A stretch of DNA of 64,000 bases, from contig NC_134540.1 of assembly GCF_050624435.1 (NCBI RefSeq), positions 22,904,001-22,968,000 on the forward strand, written 5' to 3'. Shown in pieces: positions 1-11,505 of the stretch. Position 1 is the stretch's first letter; every line of letters starts with the position of its first letter. Source of the stretch: Tenrec ecaudatus (taxonomy: Eukaryota > Chordata > Mammalia > Afrosoricida > Tenrecidae). Position numbers and translations under genes: made by a program. The notes beneath the pieces were generated by a model. The model was not told where the DNA came from. It made no database searches and saw nothing but the letters and a program-made list of their open reading frames with translations.

Positions 1-1698
1 GCAATTGTATTCCTTTTATTAGGAGACTTTAACCCCAAGATAGTAAGTTCCCTCCTTACTGTCTCCCATTCAAGGACTTCCAAATAAGGGAAAAAACACT
101 GCCAACAACAAACAGTTCAGATGTCTCTAAACACTTCCCCCCACCCTACCCCACCCTAATCAAAGCATTCAGATGGTAAGACAACAATCGCATATTCTGT
201 AATAGGACATCTAGCTCTTCTACTTATGGAACCTTTTTTGGTGTTCATTTGTATTTAAGAGTTTGGGGTGGGTTTTTGATTCGATGCTTCATTCAATCAT
301 GGGAGGTTTTTGTTTGAGAAAAGTAAACATTTCCACCTTAGGCTGCTCTCATTTTCTTCCTCCTTTCACAGAATCCATTTGTCTAGATCTAAAAAGCTCA
401 GGCCTAAAGAAACTACTTATTTCCTCGAGACAAATTTCTCAAAAGTAAAACGGAAAGAAAAAAATAAAATCCCTTGGGTTTACACCTCATTTGTAGCTCG
501 CACTAATAGTGGTCGATCACAAGCAGTGTTTATCTAGCGCGAGGGCCTCACACAATGTTTCCTAAGGTGCAAACAAAATGTCTGCGACCATATTCCTCCC
601 AGTCCTGTATCAGCAGCGCTGACCTTTGTTCAAATGCTTTTACTTTTTAATGCAGCAGTTAGAGATAACTGCTTCATTTATCAAAACTCAATTTCCATAG
701 TAACATCTAGCCTGGGGAGATTCAAGTCCTCACACTAATCCAACAACCCATTCAAAGGCACTGTTGAATACTTGGTTCCCATAGCAATGATGGAATAATA
801 CATTTTGCTAGGTCATTGCTTTTATTAGCAAACTTATTCCTTGAACTCTGTGCTTATGGGGGGGGTGGCGGGGAGGGGAGAGAATCACTTTATGTACGCA
901 GATGCCATTAGCACTGTTCCTTTCAAGGAAGTCACAAACAGCAACCATACCCGGATTGGAAATAGGTATTTGGTGGCTTTTTAAAGTATGCCACCTACTT
1001 TCATCTTTAAGTGGGTTTAAAAAAAAATAGAAAAACTTTTGAATGTGATTGCTATAGACCTGACAGAACAAATAGTTATCAAATTAATGGGGCTAAACTT
1101 ACACGCACACTTTAAAGCAAGGATGGAACAAACCAGAATCAAGTCTGAGACACATCAAATGTGGGTTGAGGCGAAGCGTAGAAGAATTTATAAGTCACAG
1201 CCCACTCTTGGACTGCCTGGTCCTGCAACTGCAGCCCTACCTTTCCGCAAGCACACACAACCTGCTAGTCCGAGAAAGGTGGGGCTAAAGGTGAGGTTAA
1301 AGGTAACAAAGTAAGCACTTAAGTTTTATATGCGGCAGGGAAAAAATCTAATACTTAAAGACGGCCTTCTAGACGTACAGTTGTCTCCCTTCCAGACAAG
1401 AATGGTGCCCTTCGCATGTGCTTAAATCCATTAGTGGATGCTTTTGTTTAGATTTGCAAGTAATTAATTCTATGTGAGGTGACAGGGCAAGGTCGTAGTG
1501 AAGAGAGCATCATCCTTCCTGGAACCAGACTTTTCCACTGAGCTGGATTCTGAGCCAAGCCAGTGCTGAAAAGGTAGGCCATTAAAAAATAAAAGTTGAC
1601 AGAAGAAAGAGGAGATCAAACACGTGTTGGCTTTTAAAAGGATGAATACCACTTACACTATTTACACAACTCACAGAATTAACAAGAAAATTACATAC
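1..1698 (-). other. KLF5: KLF5 intron 3 (part)
   Basis: The sequence left of exon 3 starts with a good donor (GTATGT, read on the minus strand from 1698). I searched it for the last KLF5 exon, which carries fingers 2 and 3 and ends in a His-Gln-Asn type C-terminus, and found no trace. Exon 4 must therefore lie to the left of the window. The stretch holds no repeat I can name and no convincing reading frame. It is best read as intronic single-copy DNA. Confidence 0.75.
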
Positions 1699-1758
1699 CA
1701 GTGTGAGTCCTCAGGTGAGCTTTTAAATGAGAAGACTTTGTATAAACTTTTGTGCAGC
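1699..1758 (-). CDS. KLF5: KLF5 exon 3: second half of zinc finger 1
   Basis: This 60-bp internal exon reads [20 protein letters not shown]. It supplies the second cysteine and both histidines of the first C2H2 finger; the first cysteine lies at the end of exon 2. The acceptor is TTTTAG at 1763-1759 and the donor is GTATGT from 1698. The exon enters and leaves in phase 1, so the split glycine codon formed with exon 2 is GGC. In the KLF family this finger is the first of three that bind GC-rich or CACCC boxes. The exon is too short to appear as a stand-alone frame and was found by splice-aware reading. Fingers 2 and 3 are outside the window. No disruption is seen. Confidence 0.95.
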
Positions 1759-2254
1759 CTAAAATAAAGGAGGAAGAACAGCTTGTCATTTTGGAGGCCC
1801 TTTTGAAATCTTCACATTGGATGATTCAGTGTTTAAAACCTGGCTTTAAAAGAAACCTCTCATGCTAGCTGAGGTATTTGAAGCTTCAGGTTTAAAAGAA
1901 CTTTTAAAGGGCCCTCCCCCACTGCCTTATTAAAAAAGGCATAAAGCAATCCATCTTCCGCCATCACCTTTTCAGCAACCACCGCAGAAAAGGCAAAGCT
2001 ATGAACAGAAAATGTCTGTTTGCACTCCAGCAGGTGCTACAAACGAGTAACACATACAGTAGTTACCCGAGGGCTACCACAGTAGATATGGCATGTTACA
2101 TGTCACATGGAGGCTAGGTAAATGGAAGTGGCTCCAGGGCTGAGCATCTTAAAGCATTACCAGAGATGACTATAATTCAGCACCTTTCCATTTCGTGTTT
2201 TCAGTTCCACATGGTATGCCTTATTATGCACCACAGTTAACATTACCTCCTACA

Positions 2255-2425
2255 GCCGAGTCAATTCTGACTCAGGTATGACCTTATAGGAAAGGGTAGA
2301 ACTGCCCCAATCAGGTTTCCAAGGCCGTAGTTCTTAACAGAAGAGTTATCTGGTAGACCCGCTGGTGGGTTCAACCCAGATCTTATAGTTTGCAGGGGAG
2401 CACTTAACTGCTGGGCTGCCTATTT
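2255..2425 (-). repeat. AfroSINE in KLF5 intron 2
   Basis: A diverged antisense copy of the afrotherian tRNA-derived SINE. The diagnostic blocks run in order: a gagtcaattctgactca-type tail end, then ccttatagg with gggtagaactgcc, then the promoter end (gcacttaactgctgggct). It lies within intron 2, upstream of the SPIN copy. Confidence 0.85.
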
Positions 2426-2455
2426 TAGTACCATCCTGAAATCTAACCTGTGGAC

Positions 2456-2645
2456 CAGCAGTTCTCAACCTGTGCGTCGCGACCCCTTTGGGGGTCGAAC
2501 GACCCTTTCACAGGACTCGCCTGATTCATAACAGTCGCAGAATTAGTTATGGAGTAGCAACGAAAATAATTTTAGGGTTGGGGGGGGGTCACCACAATAT
2601 GAGGAACTGTATTAAAGGGTCGCGGCATTAGGTTGAGAACCACTG
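2456..2645 (+). mobile_element. SPIN (hAT) non-autonomous copy, in KLF5 intron 2
   Basis: A 190-bp element with the terminal inverted repeats cagcagttctcaacc and ggttgagaaccactg. Inside it are the SPIN-type blocks gtcgcgacccctttggggg and gaaaataattttagg. It is flanked by a degenerate 8-bp duplication, ctgtggac at 2448-2455 and ctggagac at 2646-2653 (6 of 8 matching). An 8-bp duplication is the hAT hallmark. There is no transposase gene. The family is the same as the rodent repeat called URR1 and the SPIN elements known from tenrec, bats and other tetrapods. Confidence 0.9.
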
Positions 2646-2950
2646 CTGGAGACAGTCTTGTACCCAACATCAGGCTAGAAGAATTAGTCTGGTCAATCCT
2701 TCTCCCAAAGCAAATTAGCCACTTTTTGTTTAAACATGCAAAATAAGCAACAGATAATTAAATGGTTACGTATTCATATAAGGGTAAGACAGGAATGTGA
2801 AAAGTACATAGCCGGTTTCTCTTCAACTGTCAAGTACTATACTTTCCTATGGAAATTTAAAATCTTTTCAAGTCTGTGGCTAAGAGATGGGTGCTTGTGC
2901 ACAGAACCCAAATATACCTGTGGCTTCTTTAACCAGGTAAAATTACCTAC

Positions 2951-3827
2951 CAGGGTAATCACAGTAGTGGATGCGCCTTTTCTCCAAATCGGGATTACTC
3001 CTTCTATTGTATCTGACGGGCTGGATGCTTTGTGAATTCACGGGCAGGCTGGCAGGTAAATTCGGATTGTGGATGGCCAGTTTAGAAGCAATGGTGGCCG
3101 CATAGGACGGCGGTGGGGTTAAGTTCTGGAGCATTTCTGCTTGCCTATCTGGGCTCCCAGGCTCTGAGCTTGGTGGTGACGGGGGAAAGTAAGTGGCCTG
3201 CTGCTGTGGCAGAAACTGACTTGGCATTGCGTATGTGCAAGGGGGCATGCCCTGAAACTGTTTCATTGCAGTCTGTGGGACAGCAGAGGTAAGCGTGTTA
3301 AGGCCGGCCATGGCGGCAGACACGGAAACATTAAGCGAGTCCATTACTGCTGTCTGGTTTGTAGAACTGGGCATATCTAGATCCGGTGTGTTCAGGAGCT
3401 GGTACAAGTGGCCCTGCTGGGGAGGGACAGAGAGATGAAGATCTGGAGTAGGAAGTTCTTGCTTGATGAAAATACTGTTCACCTCTGGAGCTGCGGTCTG
3501 GTGGGAGCTGAATATACTGGTGAACTCGGGGAGGGCCTGGGTCTGGGCCGGAGGAGGGGCAGTCGGTTCACTCTGGTGGCTGAAAATGGTAACAGGTTCG
3601 GTCTTGATGTGTGTTACGCACGGTCTCTGGGATTTGTAGAGGCCAGTTCTCAGGTGAGTGATGTCAGGGAGAAAGACGTTCATGTTGATACTGTACGGTA
3701 GCCCTTCACTGTCAGTGAAGAACTGGTCTACAACTGAGGCACTGTCGCGTCTATATTTTTTATGCTCTGGAATTAAGGGAACGGGAGGAAGCTGAGGTGT
3801 CAGATACTTCTCCATCTCACATCTTGT
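2951..3827 (-). CDS. KLF5: KLF5 exon 2: transactivation and regulatory region
   Basis: This 877-bp exon encodes most of the KLF5 N-terminal region, from T-R-C-E-M-E-K-Y-L to R-R-I-H-Y-C-D-Y-P-G. KLF5 is a nuclear Krueppel-like transcription factor of epithelial proliferation and stem-cell programmes. Visible landmarks, in order, are: two SUMO-type motifs (H-I-K-T-E-P and F-I-K-Q-E-L); a serine/proline block (P-P-S-P-P-S-S-E-P-G-S-P-D) that in the family is part of a phosphodegron; the PY motif T-P-P-P-S-Y bound by WW-domain ubiquitin ligases; and the first cysteine of finger 1. The acceptor is a T-rich tract ending TAG at 3830-3828, and the donor is GTAGGT at 2950-2945. The exon begins in phase 0 and ends with one base of the next codon. 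The frame is open throughout. An internal methionine at 3815 is conserved but is not the main start. Confidence 0.97.
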
Positions 3828-4234
3828 CTAAAAAAAGAGAGAGATACAAATACATACATGATCCACCTGATCCATCATTAGCTCAGAGAAGCCCAACTGC
3901 TCACTGAAGAGCTCCCCCCACCCTCAGCCCCACAATCTGTTTTAAATATATACGGCAAACTCCTAAGTTGTTTTTTTTTTTTTTACAAACACACCGGGTT
4001 TATTTTGTCAATTTGTGGAATAATTGGTTCCCCAAAACCTTGTGAAACTGCATATAACTTGCATTTGACAAAATCGCTTCCCCAGCAACCCCAAAGTGAA
4101 AGAGGCAAATCAAGAAAGAGAAGCAGACTGGCATTCCTTCTCCTTTCTGATGCAATAAAGTATCACCCACCTACAAGTAAGATTCCCTACCTCGTCGCTT
4201 TACAAAGTATTTTAATACTGTCTACCTACCTAAA

Positions 4235-4265
<31 letters not shown>

Positions 4266-6054
4266 CCCCCAAACCTCCGAGAGAAAAAAACATTCAATAT
4301 TCATGGCAAAGATTTTCACTTGGAGAAATACCTAATCTAAAACATATTCCTTGGCTATTTCGGCGCCTTTGCTTGTTTAAAGTTCAATGGAAACTTAAAT
4401 ACAGTGTTCTGACCAAAACCCAGTATCCACTGAAAAAAAAAGGAGGGCTTCTCATTCAACATTTGATCTGAATGTTGATTTTAATCAGCAGATTCTGTAA
4501 TTGGTTAATACGATAATGAAACGTTCCTATTCATATCCCTATCTGAAACAGATCTTTAATTACCTAGTTGGGAAAATCACTCCCTTGGTAGAGTGGTGCT
4601 AAGAGCCCGTGGGTGGGGAGAGGCTGCTATATTGCTAGCACAGTCATCAGCAAAACATTTATCATGTCCTCCTCAGTGCCCCAATGCTACATTCCCCCTT
4701 ACTCTGTAAAAAGAGCTCCGTCATCGTCATCCCTAATCCTCCTCTCCGGGTCCCCTGAGCAGTAAAGTGACAAACTGAAATTAACCCAAGAGCTTTCAAA
4801 TGGTGGTTTCTTAGGACAGCATTCAGCGTGGACGCCCCCGTGGATTCTGAGCGATCGCCTCGCCCAGTGCAACATAAACTCACTTCTGTTTAGTTCACAT
4901 GGAAAAGGCTAGTCCCAAAAGGACAGAGAGGAAAGAAGCCCCAACATTCAGCTTCAAGGGTAAACACACACCAGTCACTGTTTTCGCCACTACATTTCAA
5001 AAGCGTTTCCTTCCTACCCTCCTTCGGGGTGGATGAGGATGAGGTTTCCCCAATCGACTCGATTTAAAAATAAAAGGGACGCTTCAGCCCTGTGAATCAC
5101 AGCAATGACAAACGCCCTTGCCCTCTCGCAGCACAGCGCCCGGGGTGGGTGGGCGCCGAGCTGGGCGACTAGCCCGCCCCGCCACGGAGCTCCCGGAGTG
5201 AGCTGCCTGGAGAGAAACCGACCGAAACGCCTTTCGTGCCCTGCGCTCGCGTGGCGGTTAGTGGTTTCTGATTTTAGCTCTTCCAGCTGTTTGCATGTGG
5301 GTATGTTTCCAATTTTTCCCCCCTTTTCCTTTCTCCCCCTTCCTCGGGACTGGCTGAAAGTCCCGGGAAGTTTTTCTAGGCTATCTGACTCCCTGCGTGG
5401 GCGAAAGAAACAGGCGGCTGCTCTAATTCGGCTGCTGGGCAAGTGCAAAGCCAACTGCCAGCTTTCAACGCGGCGCGGGGAGGAAATTTACGCGCATGCC
5501 ACCTCTCCACCCCCATTTTTCTCTTGCTGCCCTTCTTAAGGAAAAATAAGAACTTCGCCACCACCACCTCAGCTCGGCTGCCTTCGCCTTTCCCAAACAC
5601 GCGGCCTCGCCATCGCCTCCGAACCTGCTCGAAGCTTCCCACTGGCACCCCTAAGGGAACCCAGCCAACACCCCACCTTGAGTGGCTACTGAACCCGAGA
5701 CGCCGTCGGGGGTGCGGGGAGGGGGGCTCCCCAACGTCATGGCACCGGGAAGGGGAGGGGGTCGTGCTGGCGAGATTAAAGGCAACTCGGCCGTGGGATC
5801 CGAGCTCGTGTCGGGGACACGAAGGCGAGCGCGGCTGAGGACCCCGTTCGTCCGGCCCCTGCCCCACCGCCAAACGCGCGTGCGCGCGCCCGGGCGCAGC
5901 CAGGCTCGGCTCGGCCCGCCCGCCAGCGCGGGCTCCCGGAGCGCCCCGACGCGCGCCCCAGCCTGGAGCGGCCCCTGCCGCCCGCCCGCCCGCCCGCCCG
6001 TCCGTCGCCGCGGCGGACCCGCCCGAGCCCAGGGCGGGGAGCGGCTCTTCCTAC
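3828..6054 (-). other. KLF5: KLF5 intron 1
   Basis: A 2.2-kb intron between a GTAGGAAG donor (from 6054) and the TAG acceptor at 3828. The half next to exon 1 (about 5.1-6.05 kb) is part of the CpG island. The distal half is AT-rich, with a T run at 3970-3984 and a CA repeat. I see no SINE or LINE copy in it, in contrast with the rest of the window, which suggests constraint or simply shortness. Confidence 0.85.
4234..4261. repeat. (CA)n microsatellite
   Basis: About 14 CA units in KLF5 intron 1, followed by an imperfect A- and C-rich tail. Confidence 0.95.
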
Positions 6055-6850
6055 CTGGACCAGCTCCTCCGGGGGCAGCCGCGGGCCAGGCGCGGGCGGC
6101 GCGGGCTGCGGGGGCGCGGGCGGCGCCTGCGGGTGGTGGTGCGCGTGCTTCAGCTCCTCGCTGGGGAAGAGCGCCGCGTCGCGGGCCGGGTGCGCGGCGT
6201 CCAGCACGGGTTTGAGCTGCGCGAACACCGGCTGCTCCTGCGGGGCCGGCGGCTGGGGCACGGGTCCCAGGCGGGCGCTCATGGTCAGCACCCGCGTAGC
6301 CATGGGCACTCGGGGGCCGGAGGCGGCTGTGGGCGCGGGGCGAGCGCGGGTTCCCACCTCGCCCACTCTGGCGCGGGCCGGCGAGCTCGGCGCGGGGCAG
6401 CGGGCGGAGGAGGGGGCTCCGGGCGGACCCCTCGGCCAGCAGCAGGCGCCGCTTTCGAAGGCGCGCACGAAAAAGCAAAACTCTTCCGCGCGGTCACGCG
6501 TACAACGCCGACGTCCTCCGGGCGGCCACTTTCTCCTGCCCCGCCCCGCCGCGCTCTCTCCTCAGAGCCCGCTCCGGCCGCCGCGGATCGCTACGAACGA
6601 GCTCCGAGCGCGCGTACCTGCCCCGCGACTACTGACACTTGACGCTCGCCCGTATTTCACCCAACTCCGAGGGGGCGGGGCCCGCTGCACTGACTGGCAC
6701 AGCGTCCGCCAATCCAGAGGCCGGAAGGCCGGCTCTGCCGGATCTCCCAGCCTACGAGGAGGGGGAATCCTGGACGGGGCTCCGCCCCCCACCAGACCGA
6801 CCGCACCCCTCTCGGGCCACGAGCTGCGCGCCTAGAGGGGGCCGCGCAGT
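5090..6850. promoter_or_regulatory. KLF5: CpG island over KLF5 exon 1
   Basis: There is a sharp rise in G+C and in CpG dinucleotides, densest at 5680-6620. It covers the proximal half of intron 1, exon 1, the 5' UTR and the promoter. The limits are judged by eye. Many overlapping open frames in this block, on both strands, are a by-product of few AT-rich stop codons and are not proposed as genes. Confidence 0.9.
6055..6303 (-). CDS. KLF5: KLF5 exon 1: start codon and N-terminus
   Basis: The coding part of exon 1 has 83 codons, from M-A-T-R-V-L-T-M-S-A-R-L to L-P-P-E-E-L-V-Q, and ends exactly at the donor CAG|GTAGGA. The ATG at 6303-6301 is chosen for three reasons: the M-A-T-R-V-L start is the conserved KLF5 N-terminus, it has a G at +4, and the exon then joins exon 2 in phase 0 to give L-V-Q-T-R-C-E-M. 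A second in-frame Met lies at codon 8. The part from residue 53 on is rich in His, Pro and Ala (H-H-H-P-Q-A-P-P-A-P-P-Q), a low-complexity segment that varies in length between mammals. The frame is intact. Confidence 0.97.
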
Positions 6851-6860
6851 TTGTACACAA
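6304..6860 (-). promoter_or_regulatory. KLF5: KLF5 5' UTR and proximal promoter
   Basis: GC-rich DNA upstream of the KLF5 start. Read for the minus-strand gene, there are GC boxes at about 6671-6680 (ggggcgggg, seen on the plus strand) and 6781-6790, a CCAAT box at 6709-6713 in reverse, and a weak TATA-like AAATAC near 6650-6658. If the 5' UTR is about as long as in human KLF5 (roughly 300 bases), transcription would begin near 6.62 kb. That would put the AAATAC box at the right distance. The start site itself is inferred, not seen. Confidence 0.7.
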
Positions 6861-9800
6861 CTTCTCTGACAGATTGGGCCGGAGGAAGGAAGGAAGGGGA
6901 CGGGGTGGAATCTAGAACGAAGGGAACGGTCCGAGGGAGCTTTCTCCGGATCGTTCCCTACCAGGATGAGGGAGAAGCATTTTACACTTCTTAGGTGTTG
7001 TGCAGACAGACCTGACACTCAGAGGCTGAAGCCCAGACGTGGGCTCGGCGGGGGCGCCAGGGTTTCCAGAGCTCGCCTTGGGCGGAAAACGCGGGCAGAG
7101 TGGCAAACATTTAAAGCACATCTTGTCGCTCTTTCTCTGGCAGTGAATATAGCCAGTTAGCGAAACAAATTCAGAATGGCCTAAATAAAAAGTATAATAG
7201 CAATTTTAAAAATTCCTTGCATAAAAGCCTGTAATTTTCCTTCTGAATTTAAATTGGTTCGAAGTTTTCACATCTATTTCTGGTATCCCAAGTGGTGGCC
7301 AGAAGCGGGGGGATGGGCCCGATAAATCTTGGAAGTGTTTAATATGTAGAATAGTTCATCCACCCAAAGCACTTAATCTAATTTAAGCACTCGGGAGTAG
7401 ATGAAATATGTATTTAAATAGCCATCCCAGCTTGGACTTAGATTTCCTAGCCTGTGTGTTCGACAAATGGAGGTGCCTATTAACAAGACAGGAGCAGCAC
7501 ATTTACCAAGCACCCTGGCTACACACCTTTTCCTACGAAAAGACAGACCGTCGAAGAAGCTCAGAGCCAGGAATCAAACTGTAGCAAAGTAATAGCCAAA
7601 GAATATTACCGTCCATTTACTATGTGAGTATAATGGGAAGGGGAATTGGCCAGCAATCGCCTCAGGAAACCACTTCCCTTAATCCCTAATGCTCTTGTAC
7701 ATGATTTTATCTGACTTATTGGGAAGCTAGAATAATCAACTGTAATAAAAACGCCTGGATTATTACTGCATATGTACTCTTATGTTGACAGTACACTACC
7801 ATTAGGCAGCTTTACATATACAACGGCCCACTCATCATTTCACAGGAAGGCACCTTTATGAAAAGGAATTCTTAGAAAAACCTTCACTTCAAAGAGTAAT
7901 CTCTATCGAAGGTATGGATCTCATGTTCGATATGACGATAAAAATATTAATATGCACATAAAATATCTGATGTACTTACTAGTTATGAAAAAGATACAAT
8001 TATGATGCAAAATGGGTTTTCCCCCCTCCTTTTCTTTTCCTTCCTGTTAATTCATGATTCGTTTTTATAGCTATAATCACTGCTTTCAGAGAATGGACGA
8101 TGACTACTTTCATGTAACCAAAGTATTTAATAAGTGTTTTTGCTAAGCAAACAATCCCATACTGTGCACCTTCATTAAAAAGAAGAAGAAAGTTGTCCTG
8201 TTTTTTTTTTAATACTAAACCTGCATTTTGAATTAAACACTTTAAAAACAGATTATAGAATTGGTATTGGATTTAATACAACATTACAGTGGAATACTTT
8301 TTAGTTATTTAGCACGACCACACCTATGTGTGACATAGATAATTCTTAATAGAACTTTTGCAGATCTTTAAAAAAATTTTTTCTCTTAGCTTTGGTGTAA
8401 ATCTAATTAGACCATATCCACTAATATTTTACTTTTTAAAATAATCTATGTATAGATTTCCTTTTGTCTTTCTATCAGAGTTTGACTGGCCTGTTATTCC
8501 AACCCGTTTTGCCTGCGATAAAATCCCTTTTATTTTACTGGAAATGCTTATATACTTTGACATAATTTTTTTAAATGCTTTCATTACAAAGGCTTTCTCA
8601 CTGCAAAATAACAAAGAACAACAAATACAAACACAGCAGCTATTTAATACATTTTAAACAATGTATGTGTATAGTCTTATTCAGTGTTTTCATATTTTCC
8701 ACTTTTCTTAATGAACAATACACGTGAAACTAGCCATGATTGGTTTAAAACAAGCCGTGGACCATAGAAAACTGGAAAGCATTCTTTTTAGCTCAGATAC
8801 AGAAGCATTTATTTACATTTCACTTCGGGCATAAAGATTCGTGAAATAAGACCGCCACATTCAATTGCTGGTCTTCTCGGAAAGGTCCAGCCCTGCCCAG
8901 CTCCCAGGAAATCACTAGCTCCACACCGTATAACAACAGTATGGACGTTCCACAGTCATCCTACTCTGAGACATTTGCCAGGCCGTTCTGAACATATATA
9001 TGAAGGACACATCCCAGCCACGGTGCCTGCTGTTGCTGTCAACACAAACACTCAGCCGAAGACCTGCTTCAGCAATGTAGCAAAAAAGGGTTACAACGTG
9101 ATAAAAATTTTGCAAAATGTTTCAGGTTCTACACTGGCGTGAAGCCAGGCAGTGTGAATGGACAGACCCTCCATTACTTTGAACTTTCCAGTTCTCTGCA
9201 TTCCTTCTTGCTTAGTTAGCAGGCTGTACCATGAGGGAAGATAGGAGAAAACAAGAAAACAAATGTCAGGTTTCAGAAATCAATTAGTGGTCTGGCAGAG
9301 GTGTGCTAACCGAACGGTGCCAAAAGAGAGGTTTTCTGAGAGAAAGGAATTAAAAAAAAAAAAGTGAATAGTCAAGTTCGGTCGGAGGGAGGGTGTGCAT
9401 AGAAGCAATGCATGCTTAAGTCCTTAGTCACCGGGCAACACAGATTTAGTCTTAGAATAAACCTGAAGTGTCACTATCTTTACGGGAATAAATTCGTATG
9501 AATGTGTGGGGGCTGAACAGGCAACAAGTGATAGGGGAGGAGGCATTTGAGGGAGGGGCAGGGGGAAAGAACAGGAGAAATAGCTTCTGTATGGCGAGAC
9601 ACAGGGAGATGAGAGCTTTCTCTAGGGCTGTGTTCACGTAAAGACTGGGCAGCAGAACTTCATGCTCAGTTGTTAGGAGAAGCTGCCAGAGCTTGAAATA
9701 AGGGAATCTAGAATGCTACGGCCAACACCCTTCCATTCACGTGGCTAAGGGAACATGCTGCTGGACTTGGGTCCATTTCTGTAATATCAGAATCAAACCA

Positions 9801-10006
9801 CCTGGTGAGCTTGGAGCTAAGAACAAGCAGCGGGGAATGGGTACAGTCTCCTGTACAAGAGACTGCCTATGTTCTTTTCTAGGGGAAGGTTTAGTTAAGT
9901 GTTACTTTCTGATACTCATTGATTCTCTACTGAGTATTAGGATTTGTGTCAATGGACCCATAGAATTGAATTAATATCCTCTAAAGCACCTTACATGTTT
10001 TTTTTT
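6861..10006. other. KLF5 upstream region, no gene seen
   Basis: AT-rich, apparently single-copy DNA. It has no recognisable SINE, LINE or LTR over about 3 kb, no long open frame and no splice-supported exon. The freedom from repeats just upstream of a developmental transcription factor makes it a fair place to look for enhancers, but no specific site can be claimed from sequence alone. Confidence 0.6.
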
Positions 10007-10019
10007 CTTACATGTTTTT

Positions 10020-10115
10020 TAAAATATCATTTTATTGAGGGCTCGTACAACTCTTATCACAATCCATACACACATTCATTGTGTCAAGCCCATTTGTACG
10101 TTTGCTGCCCTTGAT
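10020..10115 (-). mobile_element. 5'-truncated L1-type LINE (family A)
   Basis: A 96-bp antisense 3' end (attttattgagggctcgtac, then caatccatacac). The matching target duplication cttacatgttttt is at 10007-10019 and 10116-10128, so this is a complete, very short insertion. Family A here means the repeats ending in agttgtatgagcccccaata plus an A-rich tail. Confidence 0.85.
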
Positions 10116-10128
10116 CTTACATGTTTTT

Positions 10129-11365
10129 AATGTTTTTACTTCCCCCCTCCCACGCGTTAAGCCATATTTTTTTTAAGTGGGGGGAATGGTAAAAAAGAAC
10201 ACAAGAAATAGAAGCTTCAAAGAAGATTAGTCAGAATCCAAACCATTTGACTCAAAAGGTTGAGAGACACAAGAGGAGATCCTTTGTCCCTTGCCTTTCT
10301 GATGAAAATAGTACAAAATTGAAATAGAACTGGTCAGTTAATACAGAGACGAAAATCGTATTGTCCTTAAGAAAAAAGCCCCATAATATTAAGGGTTTGG
10401 AGGGGGCCGTTTTACTGTCTAGTTCTTAACTTTTCCGTGTAAGCTTGGATTTGAATGTGTTCTTTATGAAGGGCTCTTAACGCACCCATTGTGCAGGGAT
10501 TCCTACTTATGCTGTAATTTACCTAGCCTGATTTAAAAACCCAAGAAATAGTTACACACACGCAACACACGCAACACACGCAAAAATCCAAAACAGTAGA
10601 TTTTACCTTTGGGGGAAGACTGCAATAGTTTTTTCCACCTTGCTAATCTAATAAGCAGACAAAAAAACACGACATCAATATAAATGCCTTGAACCAAGTT
10701 ATGGGCCAGGCATCCTGTAGCTTAACTGTCCAGTATTTGAATTCTGCCTCTATCCCTGATAGAGAAGTGTAAGGCAAAACCCTGGACTAAACAGATACAC
10801 CCAACAATCTTTTAGAACGGGCAGGAGACCACATCATCAGCATCACAATGGGCAGCGCTCTGAGCCAATTGCTGCTCCTGTTGTAACCACAGCAGTGGTG
10901 GCCCTTGGTGGTGGGCAGATGCAGAAAATGTTCAGAGGGACTGTTCTTGGTCTTAAGGGAACCGAAGACCATTTTTCAGGTTGATTTATACGTGAGGTGT
11001 CTAAAAGTAGTGCTGACACCAACATTGGCTTTCCATGCTTTTACTGTCATATACTTTTCAACTTTTGTGGAGGTCAATTTGGCAGTAAGTATTAAGGAGG
11101 CTACACATGTAAATAACCTTGAACGTTATAATTATTCCCCTCCTAGAAATGTATATACTTAACTATTTATTTCATGCAATATACTTTCTACATAGCATTA
11201 TAAAATACATATTCAATAATATTACATGTATTATAATAAAATGGGAAATCACTTCGATGTCCAACACTGATGAGAGTTAGTTAATAATATCTCTATATAC
11301 AATGGTTCATTTTTGCCACTAAAATCATGTTATTAAACAATACTTATGCGTGGGGCTTACGTGGA
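10129..11365. other. Intergenic, nothing recognised
   Basis: No gene or named repeat is seen. A small cluster of acacacgca units sits at 10555-10583. Confidence 0.5.
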
Positions 11366-11505
11366 GAAACAAATGTTTTGAGAACGATGAGGGTTGAGAA
11401 TGATGAGGGTAACGAATGTACAAATGTGTTTTATACAATTGATGTAGGTATGGATTGTGATAAGAGTTGTATGAGCCCCCAATAAAATGATTTAAAAATT
11501 TTTTT
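11366..11505 (+). mobile_element. LINE family A, 3' end
   Basis: A truncated sense copy ending in ttgtatgagcccccaataaa and an A/T-rich tail. It contains an imperfect internal duplication (gatgagggttgagaatgatg). Confidence 0.85.

Noticed and set aside
1-1698. Search for KLF5 exon 4 (fingers 2 and 3)
   Set aside because: No finger sequence or C-terminal coding sequence was found on the minus strand, so the exon is outside the window.
3408-3701. 97-codon frame on the plus strand
   Set aside because: It is a shadow of KLF5 exon 2 on the opposite strand.
5014-7121. Many long overlapping open frames on both strands around the KLF5 promoter
   Set aside because: They lie in a CpG island, where stop codons are rare. 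Apart from the KLF5 exon 1 frame, none has a recognisable domain or splice support.
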